Under the pieces are notes generated by a model. That model was not told the DNA's origin, did no database searches, and was given only the letters and a program-made list of their open reading frames with translations. Position numbers and translations under genes: made by a program. Below are positions 25,063 through 35,000 of a DNA stretch of 64,000 nucleotides, piece by piece; within the stretch, counting starts at the first letter, position 1; each line of letters opens with the position of its first letter. The DNA comes from VRUE01 sp963701265 (lineage in GTDB: Bacteria > Actinomycetota > Thermoleophilia > Solirubrobacterales > 70-9): contig OY969581.1 of NCBI GenBank assembly GCA_963701265.1, positions 1,054,001-1,118,000 on the forward strand, read 5' to 3'.

Positions 25063-26511
25063 TTATGCGGATTCCGTCGCCGCGTCCTTGCCCAGCTCCA
25101 TGTGGGCGCGGCTGTCGCTGCCGCGGATCAGGATCAGGGTGAGGACGAAGCCGAGCGCCGCGATCACGGCGCCGCCGAGGAAGGCGGCCTGGAAGCCCTC
25201 GGTCAGTCCGCTGGCGAGTGACGAACCGCCGCTCGACATGACGTCGTCGGTGCGCGAGATCGCCACCGCTGAGAGCACGGCGAGGCCGAGCGCGCCGCCG
25301 ATCTGTTGCGAAGTGTTGATCAGGCCGCTGGCCAGTCCCGCCTCGTTCTCCTCGACCCCGGAGACGGCGGCGATCGTCGTCGTCACGAAGGCGAAGCCGA
25401 GCCCGGCCGCCGCGAACAGCGAGGGGCCGAGGATGTCCGAGGTGAAGCTGCCGCCGACCGAGACGCGGCTGAACCAGCCCAGACCGATGACGATGAAGAG
25501 CAGGCCGGCGGCGAGCACGGGCTTGTAGCCGAGTTTGGTGACGAGCTGGGAGGCGATTCCGGCCGAGGCCATGATCACCAGCGCCAGCGGCAGGTAGGAG
25601 AGCCCGGCGTGGATCGCGCTGTATCCGAGCACCTGCTGCATATATAGGGAGATGAAGAAGAACATCGAGAAGAGCGAGGCGCCGACCAGCAGGCCAACCA
25701 CGTTGGCTCCGGTCAGGGTGCGGATGCGGAAGATCGAGAACGGCACCAGCGGTTTGGCAGTGCGCAGCTCGATCGCGACGAAGGCCGCCATCAGCGCCAC
25801 CGCGAGCACGATCAGACCGATCGTCTGCGTCGATCCCCAGCCGACGTCATTGGCGTCGACCAGCGCGTAGACCAGGATCGAGAGCGCCGCGGTGACCGTG
25901 ACCGCCCCGGCGACGTCGAAGACCCGCTTCTCGCCCTCCATGCGGCTCTCGGCGATCAGCCGCGGCGAGAGCGCGAAGGCGACGAGGCTGACCGGCACGT
26001 TGACCCAGAGCACCCACTCCCAGCCGAGGCCGTCGGTGAGGATGCCGCCGAGCAGGACGCCGGCGGCGCCGCCCGAGCCGGCGACGGCGCCCCAGACCCC
26101 AAGCGCCTTGTTGCGCTCCGCCCCGTCGCTGAAGGTGGTGGTGACGATCGAGAGCGCGGCGGGGGAGATGATCGCGGCGCCGAGACCCTGGGCGGCGCGG
26201 GCGGCGATCAGCTGCCCCTCGGTGGCCGCGAAGCCGGCGGCGAGCGAGGCGACGGCGACCAGCATCAGGCCGGCCATGAAGACCTTGCGCCGTCCCACCA
26301 GGTCGGCGGTGCGGCCACCGAGCAGCAGGAAGCCGCCGAAGGTGAGCACGTAGGCGTTGACCACCCAGGGCAGGTTCTCCTGTGAGAAGTCGAGCGCTTT
26401 GCCGATCGAGGGCAGCGCCACGTTGACGATCGAGGCGTCGAGGACGACGACGAACTGGGCCGAGCAGAGCAGGATCAGGGCGAGCCAGCGCTTCTCCCTG
26501 AATTCGTTCAC
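25063..26511 (-). CDS. MFS drug exporter, DHA2 (EmrB/QacA) type, 14 TM
   Basis: 482 residues with the DHA2 motifs: LDASIVNVALPSIGKAL in helix 1, GGRTADLVGRRKVF (motif A), ARAAQGLGAAIISPAALS (motif B) and GSGGAAGVLLGGIL (motif C). Proton-driven efflux of hydrophobic drugs is the usual role; substrate not deducible. GTG start overlaps the stop of the response regulator (GTGA), so it is most likely controlled with the two-component system. Confidence 0.92.
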   Translation of the reverse strand: MNEFREKRWLALILLCSAQFVVVLDASIVNVALPSIGKALDFSQENLPWVVNAYVLTFGGFLLLGGRTADLVGRRKVFMAGLMLVAVASLAAGFAATEGQLIAARAAQGLGAAIISPAALSIVTTTFSDGAERNKALGVWGAVAGSGGAAGVLLGGILTDGLGWEWVLWVNVPVSLVAFALSPRLIAESRMEGEKRVFDVAGAVTVTAALSILVYALVDANDVGWGSTQTIGLIVLAVALMAAFVAIELRTAKPLVPFSIFRIRTLTGANVVGLLVGASLFSMFFFISLYMQQVLGYSAIHAGLSYLPLALVIMASAGIASQLVTKLGYKPVLAAGLLFIVIGLGWFSRVSVGGSFTSDILGPSLFAAAGLGFAFVTTTIAAVSGVEENEAGLASGLINTSQQIGGALGLAVLSAVAISRTDDVMSSGGSSLASGLTEGFQAAFLGGAVIAALGFVLTLILIRGSDSRAHMELGKDAATESA

Positions 26512-27140
26512 GGCTCGATCAGCCCGCGGCGGATTGCGTAGCGAACCAGCTCGACCCGGTCGCGCATGCCGAGCTTGCGCATCGCGTTGGCGCGGTGGTT
26601 CTCGACCGTCTTCTCGGAGAGGTGCAGAACCTCGGCTATCTGCCTTGTCGTGTGCGCCTCGGCGACCAGCTTGACCACTTCCTCCTCGCGTGGCGTCAGC
26701 TCCTCTTCCCCGCTTGATCCCCGCTCGAGCACGTCCTTAATCAGGGTGCGCTGGGCCTCGGGGGTGAGGAACGGCTCACCCCGCTCAACCGCGCGGATCG
26801 CCGCCAGTAGGTCGGTATCCGCCTGGGCCTTGAGCACGTAGCCCGAGGCACCGGCCTTGAGCGCCTCGAAGAGGTAGCGCTCGTCGTCGTGCATCGAGAG
26901 GATCAGCACCGAGACCTCGGGCGCCTGGCGCTTGATCTCCCGCGTCGCCTGCAGCCCGGTCAGCTTCGGCATCTTCACGTCAAGGATCGCCAGGTCCGGC
27001 CGCTCGCGCACCGCCAGGTCCCGCGCCTCGGCCCCGTCGGACGCCTCCGCCACCACCTCGATGTCCGCCTGTCGCTCCAGCAACAGCCGAATGCCCGATC
27101 GAACAATCCCATGGTCGTCGGCAATCAGTACGCGCAGCAT
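26508..27140 (-). CDS. NarL/LuxR-type response regulator
   Basis: 210 residues from ATG 27140. Receiver domain 1-120 with phosphoacceptor Asp in LAILDVKMP, acidic pair IADDHG and conserved Lys in SGYVLK. LuxR-type HTH about 145-205 (ELTPREEEVVKLVAEAHTTR, HLSEKTVENHRANAMRKL). Overlaps the MFS start by 4 bases. The matching histidine kinase (28148-29008) is on the same strand but separated by a plus-strand gene. Confidence 0.95.
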   Translation of the reverse strand: MLRVLIADDHGIVRSGIRLLLERQADIEVVAEASDGAEARDLAVRERPDLAILDVKMPKLTGLQATREIKRQAPEVSVLILSMHDDERYLFEALKAGASGYVLKAQADTDLLAAIRAVERGEPFLTPEAQRTLIKDVLERGSSGEEELTPREEEVVKLVAEAHTTRQIAEVLHLSEKTVENHRANAMRKLGMRDRVELVRYAIRRGLIEP

Positions 27141-27243
27141 GCGCTCAGTCTCCCAATCGAGCATCGGGAGGAGCTCAATCGCCGTGGGGAGATCGCCGAC
27201 CGCAGCGGGGGAGAGGCAGCCGACCTGGCGACTTACCCGTGAG

Positions 27244-28164
27244 ATGGACGGGAAAGTCGCCAGGTCAGACGCGCGGGTGGCGAAGATCGGGGCGAAACAG
27301 CACGGGGTGATCTCGGTCGACCAGCTGCGACGCTGCGGAATTAGCGAAGACGCGATCCGAAGCCGCGTGGGCGCGGGGCGCCTGCACCGCGTGTTCCGTG
27401 GTGCATACGCGGTGGGGCATCCTGCGCCATCGCTCGAGGGGCGCCTGCTCGCAGCGGTACTGGCGGTTGGGAGGGGGCCGCACTTGGACCGGCGCACAAT
27501 TCTTGGGTACTGGGGCGCAGCGGTGAGCCATCGTGGAGCGGCTTTCCTTTGGGGCCTGTTGCCTGCAGCGGGGGGTCCCTGCGACGTCATCGTTGCCGGC
27601 TACGGGGGCAGAGCGCGTAGGGACGGCATCCGTGTCCACCGTTCGGATTCGCTTGCGCCCGCCGAGGTGACTCTTCGGCGCCGTATTCCGATCACGAATC
27701 CAACGCGGACAATCGCAGACCTTCGTGAGGCGATCTCACGCGGTCGGCTCGGCGCCATCAAGCCCTGGGAGCTGCGCAAAGCGATTCGGCAGGCGAATGT
27801 CCTGGACTTGCCGATCAAGGAGGAGGACCGCAAGGACCGCACTCGCAGCGACCTCGAGCGAGACTTCCTGCGCCTCTGTCGCTTGCATCGGCTGCCGCGG
27901 CCCGAGATCAATGTCCCGATCGGCCCGTATCTCGTCGATTTCCTCTGGAAAGAGGAGTGGCTGGTGGTCGAAACCGACAGCTATCGCTATCACCGCGGCG
28001 AAGTTGCGTTTCAAGATGATCGTGCCCGCGACCTCGATCTGATGCGGCTTGGATATGGGGTCGTGCGCCTCTCTGAAGTGCAGATCGATGAGACACCGAA
28101 AGACGTTGCGGGGGTGATTGGCGCCGAGCTGCGAAAGCGTCGAGGCTTCAGCCCGGAACCGTGA
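27244..28164 (+). CDS. AbiEi-like antitoxin domain fused to DUF559 (Vsr-like nuclease fold)
   Basis: 306 residues from ATG 27244. The N-terminal part (ARVAKIGAKQHGVISVDQLRR, RLHRVFRGAYAVGH) is the winged-helix start of AbiEi-type proteins. The C-terminal part (about 200-300) is DUF559, related to very-short-patch endonucleases (RSDLERDFLRLCRLHRLPRP, YLVDFLWKEEWLVVETDS, RARDLDLMRLGYGVVRL). The core Asp/Glu of a PD-(D/E)xK-like site are present. No toxin partner adjoins it. Its 3' end overlaps the kinase gene by 17 bases, which suggests later insertion. Proteins of this build are common orphans in Actinobacteria. Confidence 0.85.
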   Translation: MDGKVARSDARVAKIGAKQHGVISVDQLRRCGISEDAIRSRVGAGRLHRVFRGAYAVGHPAPSLEGRLLAAVLAVGRGPHLDRRTILGYWGAAVSHRGAAFLWGLLPAAGGPCDVIVAGYGGRARRDGIRVHRSDSLAPAEVTLRRRIPITNPTRTIADLREAISRGRLGAIKPWELRKAIRQANVLDLPIKEEDRKDRTRSDLERDFLRLCRLHRLPRPEINVPIGPYLVDFLWKEEWLVVETDSYRYHRGEVAFQDDRARDLDLMRLGYGVVRLSEVQIDETPKDVAGVIGAELRKRRGFSPEP

Positions 28165-29008
28165 GGTGCACCGTCGTTCCGCGGCCGGGCCGCGACTCGA
28201 TGCTCAACTCGCCGCCGACGAGTAGGGCTCGCTCGCGCATGCCGGCGATGCCGAGGCCGCCCTCGGACTCGTCGAAGGCGAAGCCGCGGCCGTCGTCGGT
28301 CACATCGAGGGAGACGCCGCCGTCTCCGCGGCGGCAAAGCGCCACCGCGACACGACTGGCCTCACTGTGACGAGTGGCGTTGGAGAGGGCCTCCTGTGCG
28401 ACTCGGTAGACGACCAGCTGCGCATCGCCACCGAGGTCGGTGAGGGAACCCTCCGCCTTGAACTCGGCCTCGATCTCGCCGCGGCCGATCTGCTCGACCT
28501 GGCCGGCGATCGCCGCCGCCAGGCCGAGATCGTCGAGCGCGGTGGGGCGGAGCTGGCGGGCTAGGGAGAGCAGCTCCTGCATTGCCTGGTTGGCGAGCGC
28601 CTTGGTCTCGGCCAGTTCGGCCTCCAGTTCCGGTGGGGCGGCTTCGCGGGCCGCCTCGAGGCGGAGCAGCAGGCCGGTCAATGATTGGTTGACCTCGTCG
28701 TGCAGGTCGCGAGCCACCCGTGCCCGCTCCTCCTCCTGGGCCGCCAGCGCCGCGCTTCCCGCCCGCCGTCGCTCTGCCTCCAGCCGCTCCATCATTCGCA
28801 GGAAGGCGAGCTCGATCCGCGCCACCTCTTCGGTCTCGCCGACGCCGTCGATGGACCGGGGGAGGACCGGGCCCGGTCGGCTCAGGTCGACCTTCTCCAT
28901 TTCCTCGATCAACCGCTCCAGGGGGGCGAGGCGGCGGCGCGTCATTGCCAGGTTGACGGCGAGGCCCACCACCGCCACGGCCAGTACGACGATCACCGCA
29001 GTTGTCAT
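28148..29008 (-). CDS. NarL-partner sensor histidine kinase
   Basis: 286 residues from ATG 29008; the frame continues open behind htpX, but that is antisense. One N-terminal membrane helix (AVIVVLAVAVVGLAVNLAM), a HAMP-like linker, a HisKA_3 dimerisation domain with the phospho-His in ARDLHDEVNQSLTGLLLRLE, and an ATPase domain with NATRHSEA, DDGRGF and GLGIAGMRERA. No large extracellular sensor is present, so it may sense the membrane. Likely partner of the regulator at 26508. Confidence 0.92.
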   Translation of the reverse strand: MTTAVIVVLAVAVVGLAVNLAMTRRRLAPLERLIEEMEKVDLSRPGPVLPRSIDGVGETEEVARIELAFLRMMERLEAERRRAGSAALAAQEEERARVARDLHDEVNQSLTGLLLRLEAAREAAPPELEAELAETKALANQAMQELLSLARQLRPTALDDLGLAAAIAGQVEQIGRGEIEAEFKAEGSLTDLGGDAQLVVYRVAQEALSNATRHSEASRVAVALCRRGDGGVSLDVTDDGRGFAFDESEGGLGIAGMRERALLVGGELSIESRPGRGTTVHLTVPG

Positions 29009-29137
29009 CTCGGACCCATCGATCGGATCGGCCAAGCCTAGGTGGTTCCGCGTCCCCCTATGGGGGGTGGCACCTATGGTCAGCGTCGCCCGGCGCGGCA
29101 ATACTTTGCGTGACCACTCGACAGAGGAGCTGACCGC

Positions 29138-29998
29138 ATGTCCACCACCAAGCAGTCCACCTGGGGCGCCACCCTGCGCACGACGATCCTGCTGGCATCC
29201 CTCTCCGGGCTGCTGGTCGTCATTGGCGCGCTGATCGGCGGCCCCAGTACCGCCGCGATCTTCCTTGGCATCGCCCTGCTGATCAATCTGGGCTCCTACT
29301 TCTTCAGCGACAAACTCGCGCTGAAGATGAGCCGCGCGCAGCCGATCGAGGAGTCCGAGGCGCCGCGGCTTTACCAGATCATGCGCGAACTGACGACGCG
29401 CGCGGACCTGCCGATGCCGCGCCTCTACATGATCCCCCAGGACCAGCCCAATGCTTTCGCCACCGGCCGCAACCCGCAGCACGCTGCCGTTGCCGTCACC
29501 CGCGGAATCACCAAACTGCTCTCCGAGGACGAGCTGCGCGGCGTGCTCGCGCACGAGCTCGCGCACGTCAAGCATCGCGACATCCTGATCCAATCGGTTG
29601 CCTCGGCGATCGGCGCCGCGATCACCTACCTCGCCTACATGTTCATGTGGTTCGGCAGCGACGACGAGTCGCCGCTCAGCCTCGTCGCCTCGCTGGCGAT
29701 GGTCCTGCTGGCGCCGATCGCGGCGAGCATCATCCAGCTCTCGATCTCGCGCCAGCGCGAGTACGCAGCCGACGCCGGCGGTGCCGAAATCTGCGGCAAC
29801 CCCGAGTCCCTGGCCAGCGCCCTGCTGCGCCTCGAGCAAGGAGCGGCGGCAATGCCGATGCAGGTCAACCAAGCGGCCGAGCCGCTCTACATCGTCAAGC
29901 CCTTCTCCAGCAAGGGCCTCGCCGGCCTCTTCTCGACCCACCCGCCGATCGAGGAGCGGGTCAAAAGGCTGCGCCAGATGCGCCCCAGCTTCAGCTGA
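29138..29998 (+). CDS. htpX: M48 metalloprotease HtpX
   Basis: 286 residues. HtpX is a membrane zinc protease that degrades misfolded membrane proteins under stress. The zinc site HELAHVKHRD (about residue 142), the downstream glutamate (REYAADAGGAE), two N-terminal helices, two central helices and the C-terminal STHPPIEERVKRL are all as in the family. Preceded by AGAGGAG before the ATG; followed by a terminator. Divergent from the histidine kinase. Confidence 0.95.
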   Translation: MSTTKQSTWGATLRTTILLASLSGLLVVIGALIGGPSTAAIFLGIALLINLGSYFFSDKLALKMSRAQPIEESEAPRLYQIMRELTTRADLPMPRLYMIPQDQPNAFATGRNPQHAAVAVTRGITKLLSEDELRGVLAHELAHVKHRDILIQSVASAIGAAITYLAYMFMWFGSDDESPLSLVASLAMVLLAPIAASIIQLSISRQREYAADAGGAEICGNPESLASALLRLEQGAAAMPMQVNQAAEPLYIVKPFSSKGLAGLFSTHPPIEERVKRLRQMRPSFS

Positions 29999-30020
29999 GG
30001 TCACTTTCAGGAACCGTCGG

Positions 30021-30046
30021 AAAGGCCCGCGAGAGCGGGGCCTTTT
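30021..30046 (+). terminator. Rho-independent terminator after htpX
   Basis: AAAGGCCCGC-gaga-GCGGGGCCTTTT: a stem of about ten pairs with one bulged G and a GAGA loop, ending in a four-T run, 23 bases after the htpX stop. Confidence 0.85.
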
Positions 30047-30068
30047 CTATGGATACGGCGGCGTCCTA

Positions 30069-30120
30069 TTGACCCAGGGCGTATTTAAGAACTAGACTGT
30101 ACGCGTAACGGATAGTCCGT
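30069..30120 (+). promoter_or_regulatory. Promoter and palindromic auto-operator of tetR 30132
   Basis: TTGACC (30069-30074), an 18-base spacer and TAGACT (30093-30098) form a probable sigma-70-type promoter. Just downstream, ACGGA-TAG-TCCGT (30108-30120) is a perfect 5-bp-arm palindrome, extended by TA/AT-type flanks. Position over the initial transcribed region fits repression by the TetR protein encoded 11 bases further on. Confidence 0.5.
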
Positions 30121-30131
30121 ATCGCGGAACC

Positions 30132-30872
30132 ATGGCCAAGGCCAGCGCAAGCTCCAGATCCGACTCGCCCCGCCGCCTGCCGCGCGGGCGTCACGCGCTC
30201 GCGCCCGATGAGGTGCTGCGTGACCAGCGCGAGCGCTTGCTGGCTGCAGTGCCTGCCGTGGCGGCCGAGCACGGCTACGAAGCGATGTCGGTGGCCGACA
30301 TCGTCAAGGCGGCGGCCGTTTCCCGCAACGCCTTCTACAAGAACTTCCGTGACAAGCAGGAGTGCGTCGCCACCGCCCACGAGCTCGGCCACGAGCGCCT
30401 GTTCGACCTGCTCTCAGCCTCTTGTTACGAGGGAGCGACGATCGAGCAGCGGGTGGGGGGCTCGCTCGAAGCCGCGCTCGAGGTGCTTGCCGCCGAACCG
30501 GCCCTGGCCCGCCTGCTCTTCGTCGAGGCACCCTCGGCGGGGAACGAGATCGCGCTGCGCTACCACGAGTGGCTGCAGCGCTACGGCACCCTGCTGCGCT
30601 CCGCCGCACCCGATCTGCCGGCAAAGTATCTACCTGTACCTGAGGTTGAGCAAGTGATCGTGGGCGGCATCGCCTCCCGCGTAGCCAGCGAGGTGCTGAG
30701 GGAAAGGGGGGAGAAGCTGCAAGAGCTGGCCACCCCCTTCCTCGAGTACGTCCTCACCTTCTACCGCCTCGGGGAGCCCGGTCCCAAGGAGGGCCAGGTT
30801 CTCCCGTTCGAGCCCGAGCAGAGCCAAGCGGTCGAGGCTCCCGAAGCACGCCGCAAGCAAGCCGGCGCCTAG
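30132..30872 (+). CDS. TetR/AcrR-family regulator
   Basis: 246 residues. After a basic lead-in (RRLPRGRHALAP) comes a TetR HTH (residues about 35-80: VPAVAAEHGYEAMSVADIVK, AAVSRNAFYKNFRDKQEC), then a helical ligand/dimer domain. Its lead-in and helices resemble the TetR proteins at 43100 and 43811. It precedes promoter P1 and the collagen-like gene on the same strand, so it may control itself and the exported-protein block. Ligand unknown. Confidence 0.9.
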   Translation: MAKASASSRSDSPRRLPRGRHALAPDEVLRDQRERLLAAVPAVAAEHGYEAMSVADIVKAAAVSRNAFYKNFRDKQECVATAHELGHERLFDLLSASCYEGATIEQRVGGSLEAALEVLAAEPALARLLFVEAPSAGNEIALRYHEWLQRYGTLLRSAAPDLPAKYLPVPEVEQVIVGGIASRVASEVLRERGEKLQELATPFLEYVLTFYRLGEPGPKEGQVLPFEPEQSQAVEAPEARRKQAGA

Positions 30873-30944
30873 CTGGGCGAGAAAGCTGCTGATTTTCTTC
30901 GAGCCGAAAGGCCTGCAAATCAGCGACTTTTTCATCAATACCGT

Positions 30945-30982
30945 GTGCGTATCTTGACAAGATCGAACTACCGTGTTTATAT
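30945..30982 (+). promoter_or_regulatory. Promoter P1, twin of P2 at 43029
   Basis: TTGACA (30954-30959), 17-base spacer, TTATAT (30977-30982). The 16 bases GTGCGTATCTTGACAA are identical to P2, and GAACT and CGTGTTT in the spacer are at the same offsets (about 32 of 38 positions match overall). CCGTGT occurs both upstream of the -35 and at the spacer end as a direct repeat, a possible activator or repressor site. Drives the gene at 31119 through a leader of about 130 bases. Confidence 0.65.
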
Positions 30983-30983
30983 C

Positions 30984-31081
30984 CCGTCTGTCTTCTCATA
31001 GGTACGAAGACGGTATGGCTAACGCCTAGCAGCACCACAGGGACATAACCGAGCCTCGAGGAAGCCGCTAAGGGAAGCGGC
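30984..31081 (+). other. Structured 5' leader of the collagen-like gene
   Basis: Two hairpins lie between P1 and the start codon: CCGTCT (30984-30989) with AGACGG (31008-31013), which has an inner CTTC/GAAG pairing, and GCCGCT-aaggga-AGCGGC (31064-31081). I match it to no riboswitch class known to me. A transcribed leader of this length could stabilise mRNA or regulate translation. Confidence 0.35.
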
Positions 31082-31118
31082 GGGCAGAGGGGCTCACGGG
31101 ACAAGGAGAGAGATCTAG

Positions 31119-31952
31119 ATGTTCTCGACGCTACGCACGCGCTTTGGCATCCCCGGAGTCATCTCGGTGATGGCCTTGGTCTTTGCGATGTTCGGCGGCG
31201 CTTACGCCGCCTCCAACTCTTCAAACGGTGGCAAGGCCACCGCGAGCGCCAAGGCAAAGCAAGGTCCTCGCGGCAAGACCGGCAAGACCGGTCCCGCAGG
31301 TCCCGCAGGACCCGCAGGCCCGGCCGGACCCGCAGGCGCCAAGGGCGACGCCGGGGCTGCCGGCTCAAACGGAGCCCCTGGCGCTGCTGGTAAATCGGTC
31401 GCTCTCGGAACACTGAACCCGGGCTCAGGCGGCTGCTCGGAAGGCGGTACGAGCGTTGAAGTCGAAGGCTCGGGAAGCAAAAAATCCATCTGCAACGGCG
31501 CAGAAGGTCCAGAGGGCGAGCCTTGGACCGCCGGTGGGACCCTACCCCCAGGATCGACTGAGACCGGAGCGTGGACCGTCGGACCGCTCGGACCGGGCTC
31601 GGTTGGCATCACGGAAAACATCTGGGTGCCCATCTCCTTCGCGATTCCTCTTGAAGCCGGACTGGACGGTGGCCACGTTCACTACATCAACACCGATGGT
31701 CAGGAAGTCCTTGCCGCCGACGGAGTCACCGTGCAGACCTCCACCGTTTGTCTTGGCAGCGCTGTCGACCCCACTGCCGCCCCAGGGCACCTCTGTGTTT
31801 ACGCTGTCACAGCCGCAACGTTGAGTTACAACGGAAGTATCGGAAGTGATCAGTTTACGCCAGGTACTACTACTGCCGGGGCGCTCCTGAAGGCTGAATT
31901 CGCCTCTGCCAACGGTTACGCATTTGGTACCTGGGCCGTAACAGGCGAATAG
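31119..31952 (+). CDS. Exported collagen-like protein
   Basis: 277 residues. The N-terminus (LRTRFGIPGVISVMALVFAMFGGAYA) is a signal/anchor segment common to Solirubrobacterales surface proteins. A Lys/Ala linker is followed by collagen-type Gly-X-Y repeats (about 48-90, mainly GPAGPAGPAGPA and GAKGDAGAAG). The remaining 185 residues form a C-terminal domain with three cysteines that I do not recognise; trimeric surface fibres with a globular head are the usual form. Good ribosome-binding site (AAGGAGAG). Transcribed from P1 and followed by a 12-bp perfect hairpin. Confidence 0.82.
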   Translation: MFSTLRTRFGIPGVISVMALVFAMFGGAYAASNSSNGGKATASAKAKQGPRGKTGKTGPAGPAGPAGPAGPAGAKGDAGAAGSNGAPGAAGKSVALGTLNPGSGGCSEGGTSVEVEGSGSKKSICNGAEGPEGEPWTAGGTLPPGSTETGAWTVGPLGPGSVGITENIWVPISFAIPLEAGLDGGHVHYINTDGQEVLAADGVTVQTSTVCLGSAVDPTAAPGHLCVYAVTAATLSYNGSIGSDQFTPGTTTAGALLKAEFASANGYAFGTWAVTGE

Positions 31953-31959
31953 CAAACCT

Positions 31960-31992
31960 GCGTAGGGGTTCCCACATCGCGAACCCCTACGC
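31960..31992 (+). terminator. Perfect 12-bp hairpin after the collagen-like gene
   Basis: GCGTAGGGGTTC (31960-31971) and GAACCCCTACGC (31981-31992) are exact complements around a 9-base loop. It starts 8 bases after the stop. No U-run, so either a GC-type terminator or an mRNA-stabilising 3' end that sets different levels for the next genes. Confidence 0.65.
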
Positions 31993-32053
31993 AATCCAAC
32001 GGTGAGCCTCTACGTACCAACCAAATAGAAGCCCAAAGGAAGACGTGACACAC

Positions 32054-35000
32054 ATGAAGAAAACACTGCCAGGGCATTCAGAAGTAGATTCTGGCGTCCG
32101 ACTCGGCCTGTGCGCGCTCTGCTTTGTCCTCATTCTGGGCTTCCTAACTGGGTATCCGTCTCCGGCGAGCGCGGTCACGCCAGAATTCTTCACAAGGATC
32201 GGCAGTGGCGGTTCAGCGGCGGGGGAGGTCGATGCTCCTAATGGCATAGCCACGAACGCGACGACCGGGCATGTCTATATCGCGGACGGTGGCCTCGCGA
32301 TCGACGGAAATAATCGGATCGATGAGTTCACTGCTTGGGGAGATTTTGTTCGGGCCTGGGGCTGGGGTGTACTGAACGGGGCCAATGAACTCCAGGTTTG
32401 CACCGACGCGACCGGCTGCTTGAAGGGGCTGACAGGAGCCGGCGTTGGCCAGCTCGATACGCCGAATGGCATAGGAGTCGACCCTAGCGGAGATGTGTAC
32501 GTCTTCGAAGTGGCTAACGCCCGGGTTCAGAAGTTCACCTCAACTGGACAGTTCTTGCTTATGTTCGGCGGCGAAGTGAACAAGAGCACTGGTGAATCCA
32601 TCTGCACGGCCGCTCAGGTCCAGGGGGGAGATACATGCGGCATCGGCGTAAAAGGTTCTGGACCAAGCGCCTTCAGCCTCCCGATATCAGGCAACGTTCG
32701 AGGGAACCTGCTAGCCATCGTCCCGGCTGGGACGATCTTCGTAGCCGATGAAAACCGTATCCAGGCGTTTGAGCCGTCTGGAGTCTTTAAAGCACAGTTT
32801 TCCACCCCTGAAGCCGGCACCTCCGGCGCGCTGGCAGCCGATCCCACCTCCAGTGATCTCTATTTCAGCTTCGCCCCAGTGACGGTGGGGGCAAGCGAAG
32901 AAGCCATACAGCCAAACGTATACAGGCTCGATTCAACGACGGGCAACGTACTTGACACCCTCGAAGAGCAGCGCCAACCCTATGCGTTGGCTGTCGACTC
33001 TCAGTCGAACGTCTATGTCTACGATAGATCGTCGCCGTCGAGAATTCTTCAGTACGGCCCCGGAGGCGCCTTGCTCGGTGCGTTTGCCAAAGGAGATGTG
33101 CCGGAATCGTTCGGTCTGGCTACCAACGTTGTAAACAATGCCGGCGAAAGCGATGTGTACCTGGCTGAAACGCAATTCGGCAACGATGCCGACTATCACA
33201 TCAAGGTGTATGGACCGCCGCCGCTGAAGTGGGCACCGCCCACAGTTTCCCCGGAGATCGCGAGTCAGTTCGCCACGTCGGTCGGCACCGACACGGCGAT
33301 AGTCAAGGCCGAGATCAATCCCCGCTACTGGACCGATGCCACCTATCGCGTTCAGTATGGACTCGAGCCCTGTGCGAGCGGGGGATGCACCGAATTCCCC
33401 TCGGCCTCGCAGATCGACCTGACCTCGAAAGCGGGAAACACCTCCGTGGCCACCCGCGGGCTGTTGCTCGCAGGTCTGCAGCCCGAGACCGAATACCACT
33501 ACCGCTTCGTCGCGCAAAGCGGCGGCGGCGGTCCGGTCTTCGGCCCCGATCGGACCTTTACCACCTTCGCTGCACCCTCCCCGAACGCGGAAGCCTGCCC
33601 CAACCAGGTATTCCGCGCCGGCGATTCGAGCCAATTGCCCGACTGCCGCGCCTACGAGATGGTCTCGCCGCTGGACAAAAACAACGGCGACATCAGGGCC
33701 TTGAATCAGGTCACCGGCTACACGACGGCGGTCGATCAGGGCGCGGCGGACGGAAGCGCCCTGACCTACACCTCCTATCGCGGCTTCGGCGACGTCAAGG
33801 GTGGTCCCTTTGCCAGCCAGTACGTGGCCCGGCGCGGGCCCGACGGCTGGGCGAATCTCAATCTCTCGCCACCGCGCGGGCACAGCTTCTTCGGGACCAG
33901 ACTCTCGATAGAGAGCCAATTCAGGGCCTTTTCGGCCGACCTCAGTAACGCCTGGTTTATGCAGGACGGTGAACCGATCCTCGATCCCTGCGCGCCGGAG
34001 GGCTTTGCCGGCCTCTATCGCTCGAGCCTGGGCGATGCTTCCTACCACGCGCTCTCTTGTGCGACGCCTGCATTTCAGACGCCCTACAAAGGCGCGACGC
34101 AGCCCTTCTATCCGGAACTGCAGGGGTTCTCGGCCGATGGCAGCGTGGCGGTTTTCCGCGCGAACGATGCGCTGACACCGGATGCCTCGGGGGAGCTCTC
34201 CGGAGTGGGACTGCCGATATACCAGCTCTACGTCGCCTACGGCGACGGCGAGCTGCGCTCGGTCAACGTTCTCCCCAACGGCGAGGTTGCCGACGAAGAT
34301 GCCTCGGCAGGGACCGCCAATGAGGAAGCCACCAGCCGCTTCCAAAACGTCGAGCGCGCTGTCTCCAGTGACGGCTCGCGGGTCTTCTGGACAGCTTCGC
34401 CAACCAAAGGCAGCGAAGGTCAGGGTCCGGGCAAAATCTATCTGCGCCTCAACGCGACTCAGCCGCAGAGCGCCCTCGACGGATCGGGCAAATGCAGCGA
34501 ACCGCAGCTGGCCTGCACGATCTCGGTCTCCCAGGCGGTCTCCTCCAAACCGGCCCGCTTCCATACCGCTGACCCGGAAGGGACGAGGGCCGTGTTCAGC
34601 ATCAACGAATCCCCCTCGGGAGCGAGCGACCTCTACGAATTCAGCGTTCCCAAACGCAAAGCGACTCTTATCGCCCACAAAGTGCGGGGCAGGATCCTGG
34701 GAGCGAGCGAGGACGCCTCCCGCGTCTACTTCGCCTCCGAGGAAGTTCTGACCAGCGGCGCCAACGCCCAGGGGCAGTCGCCCAGCGCCGGCGAGGCGAA
34801 CGTTTACTTCTACGACGCCAACGAGGAAGGCGATGAGCGCTACCGCTTCGTCGTCACCCTCTCCGCAGCAGATGCGGTCGTCGCTGATGGCACGCCGTCC
34901 AATCTGGCGCGGTGGCCGATCTACCACATCCCGCGGGTGGCGCCCAGCGGCGAACAGCTGCTCTTCACCTCAACCGCCTCGCTGACGGGCTACGACAACC

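Noticed and set aside
28148..30004. Very long kinase frame of 618 residues
   Set aside because: The extra N-terminal part is antisense to htpX. The kinase starts at ATG 29008 with its membrane helix.
30984..31081. Known riboswitch in the collagen-gene leader
   Set aside because: Compared by eye with cyclic di-GMP, cyclic di-AMP and cobalamin consensus cores; none of the key conserved strings is present.
31260..31400. CRISPR-like short repeats
   Set aside because: The repetition is the codon pattern of collagen Gly-Pro-Ala triplets inside a coding gene, with no spacers.
32933..34927. 664-residue minus-strand frame inside the NHL/propeller gene
   Set aside because: Antisense to a well-supported gene with signal peptide and repeats; composition is that of a reverse-frame shadow.
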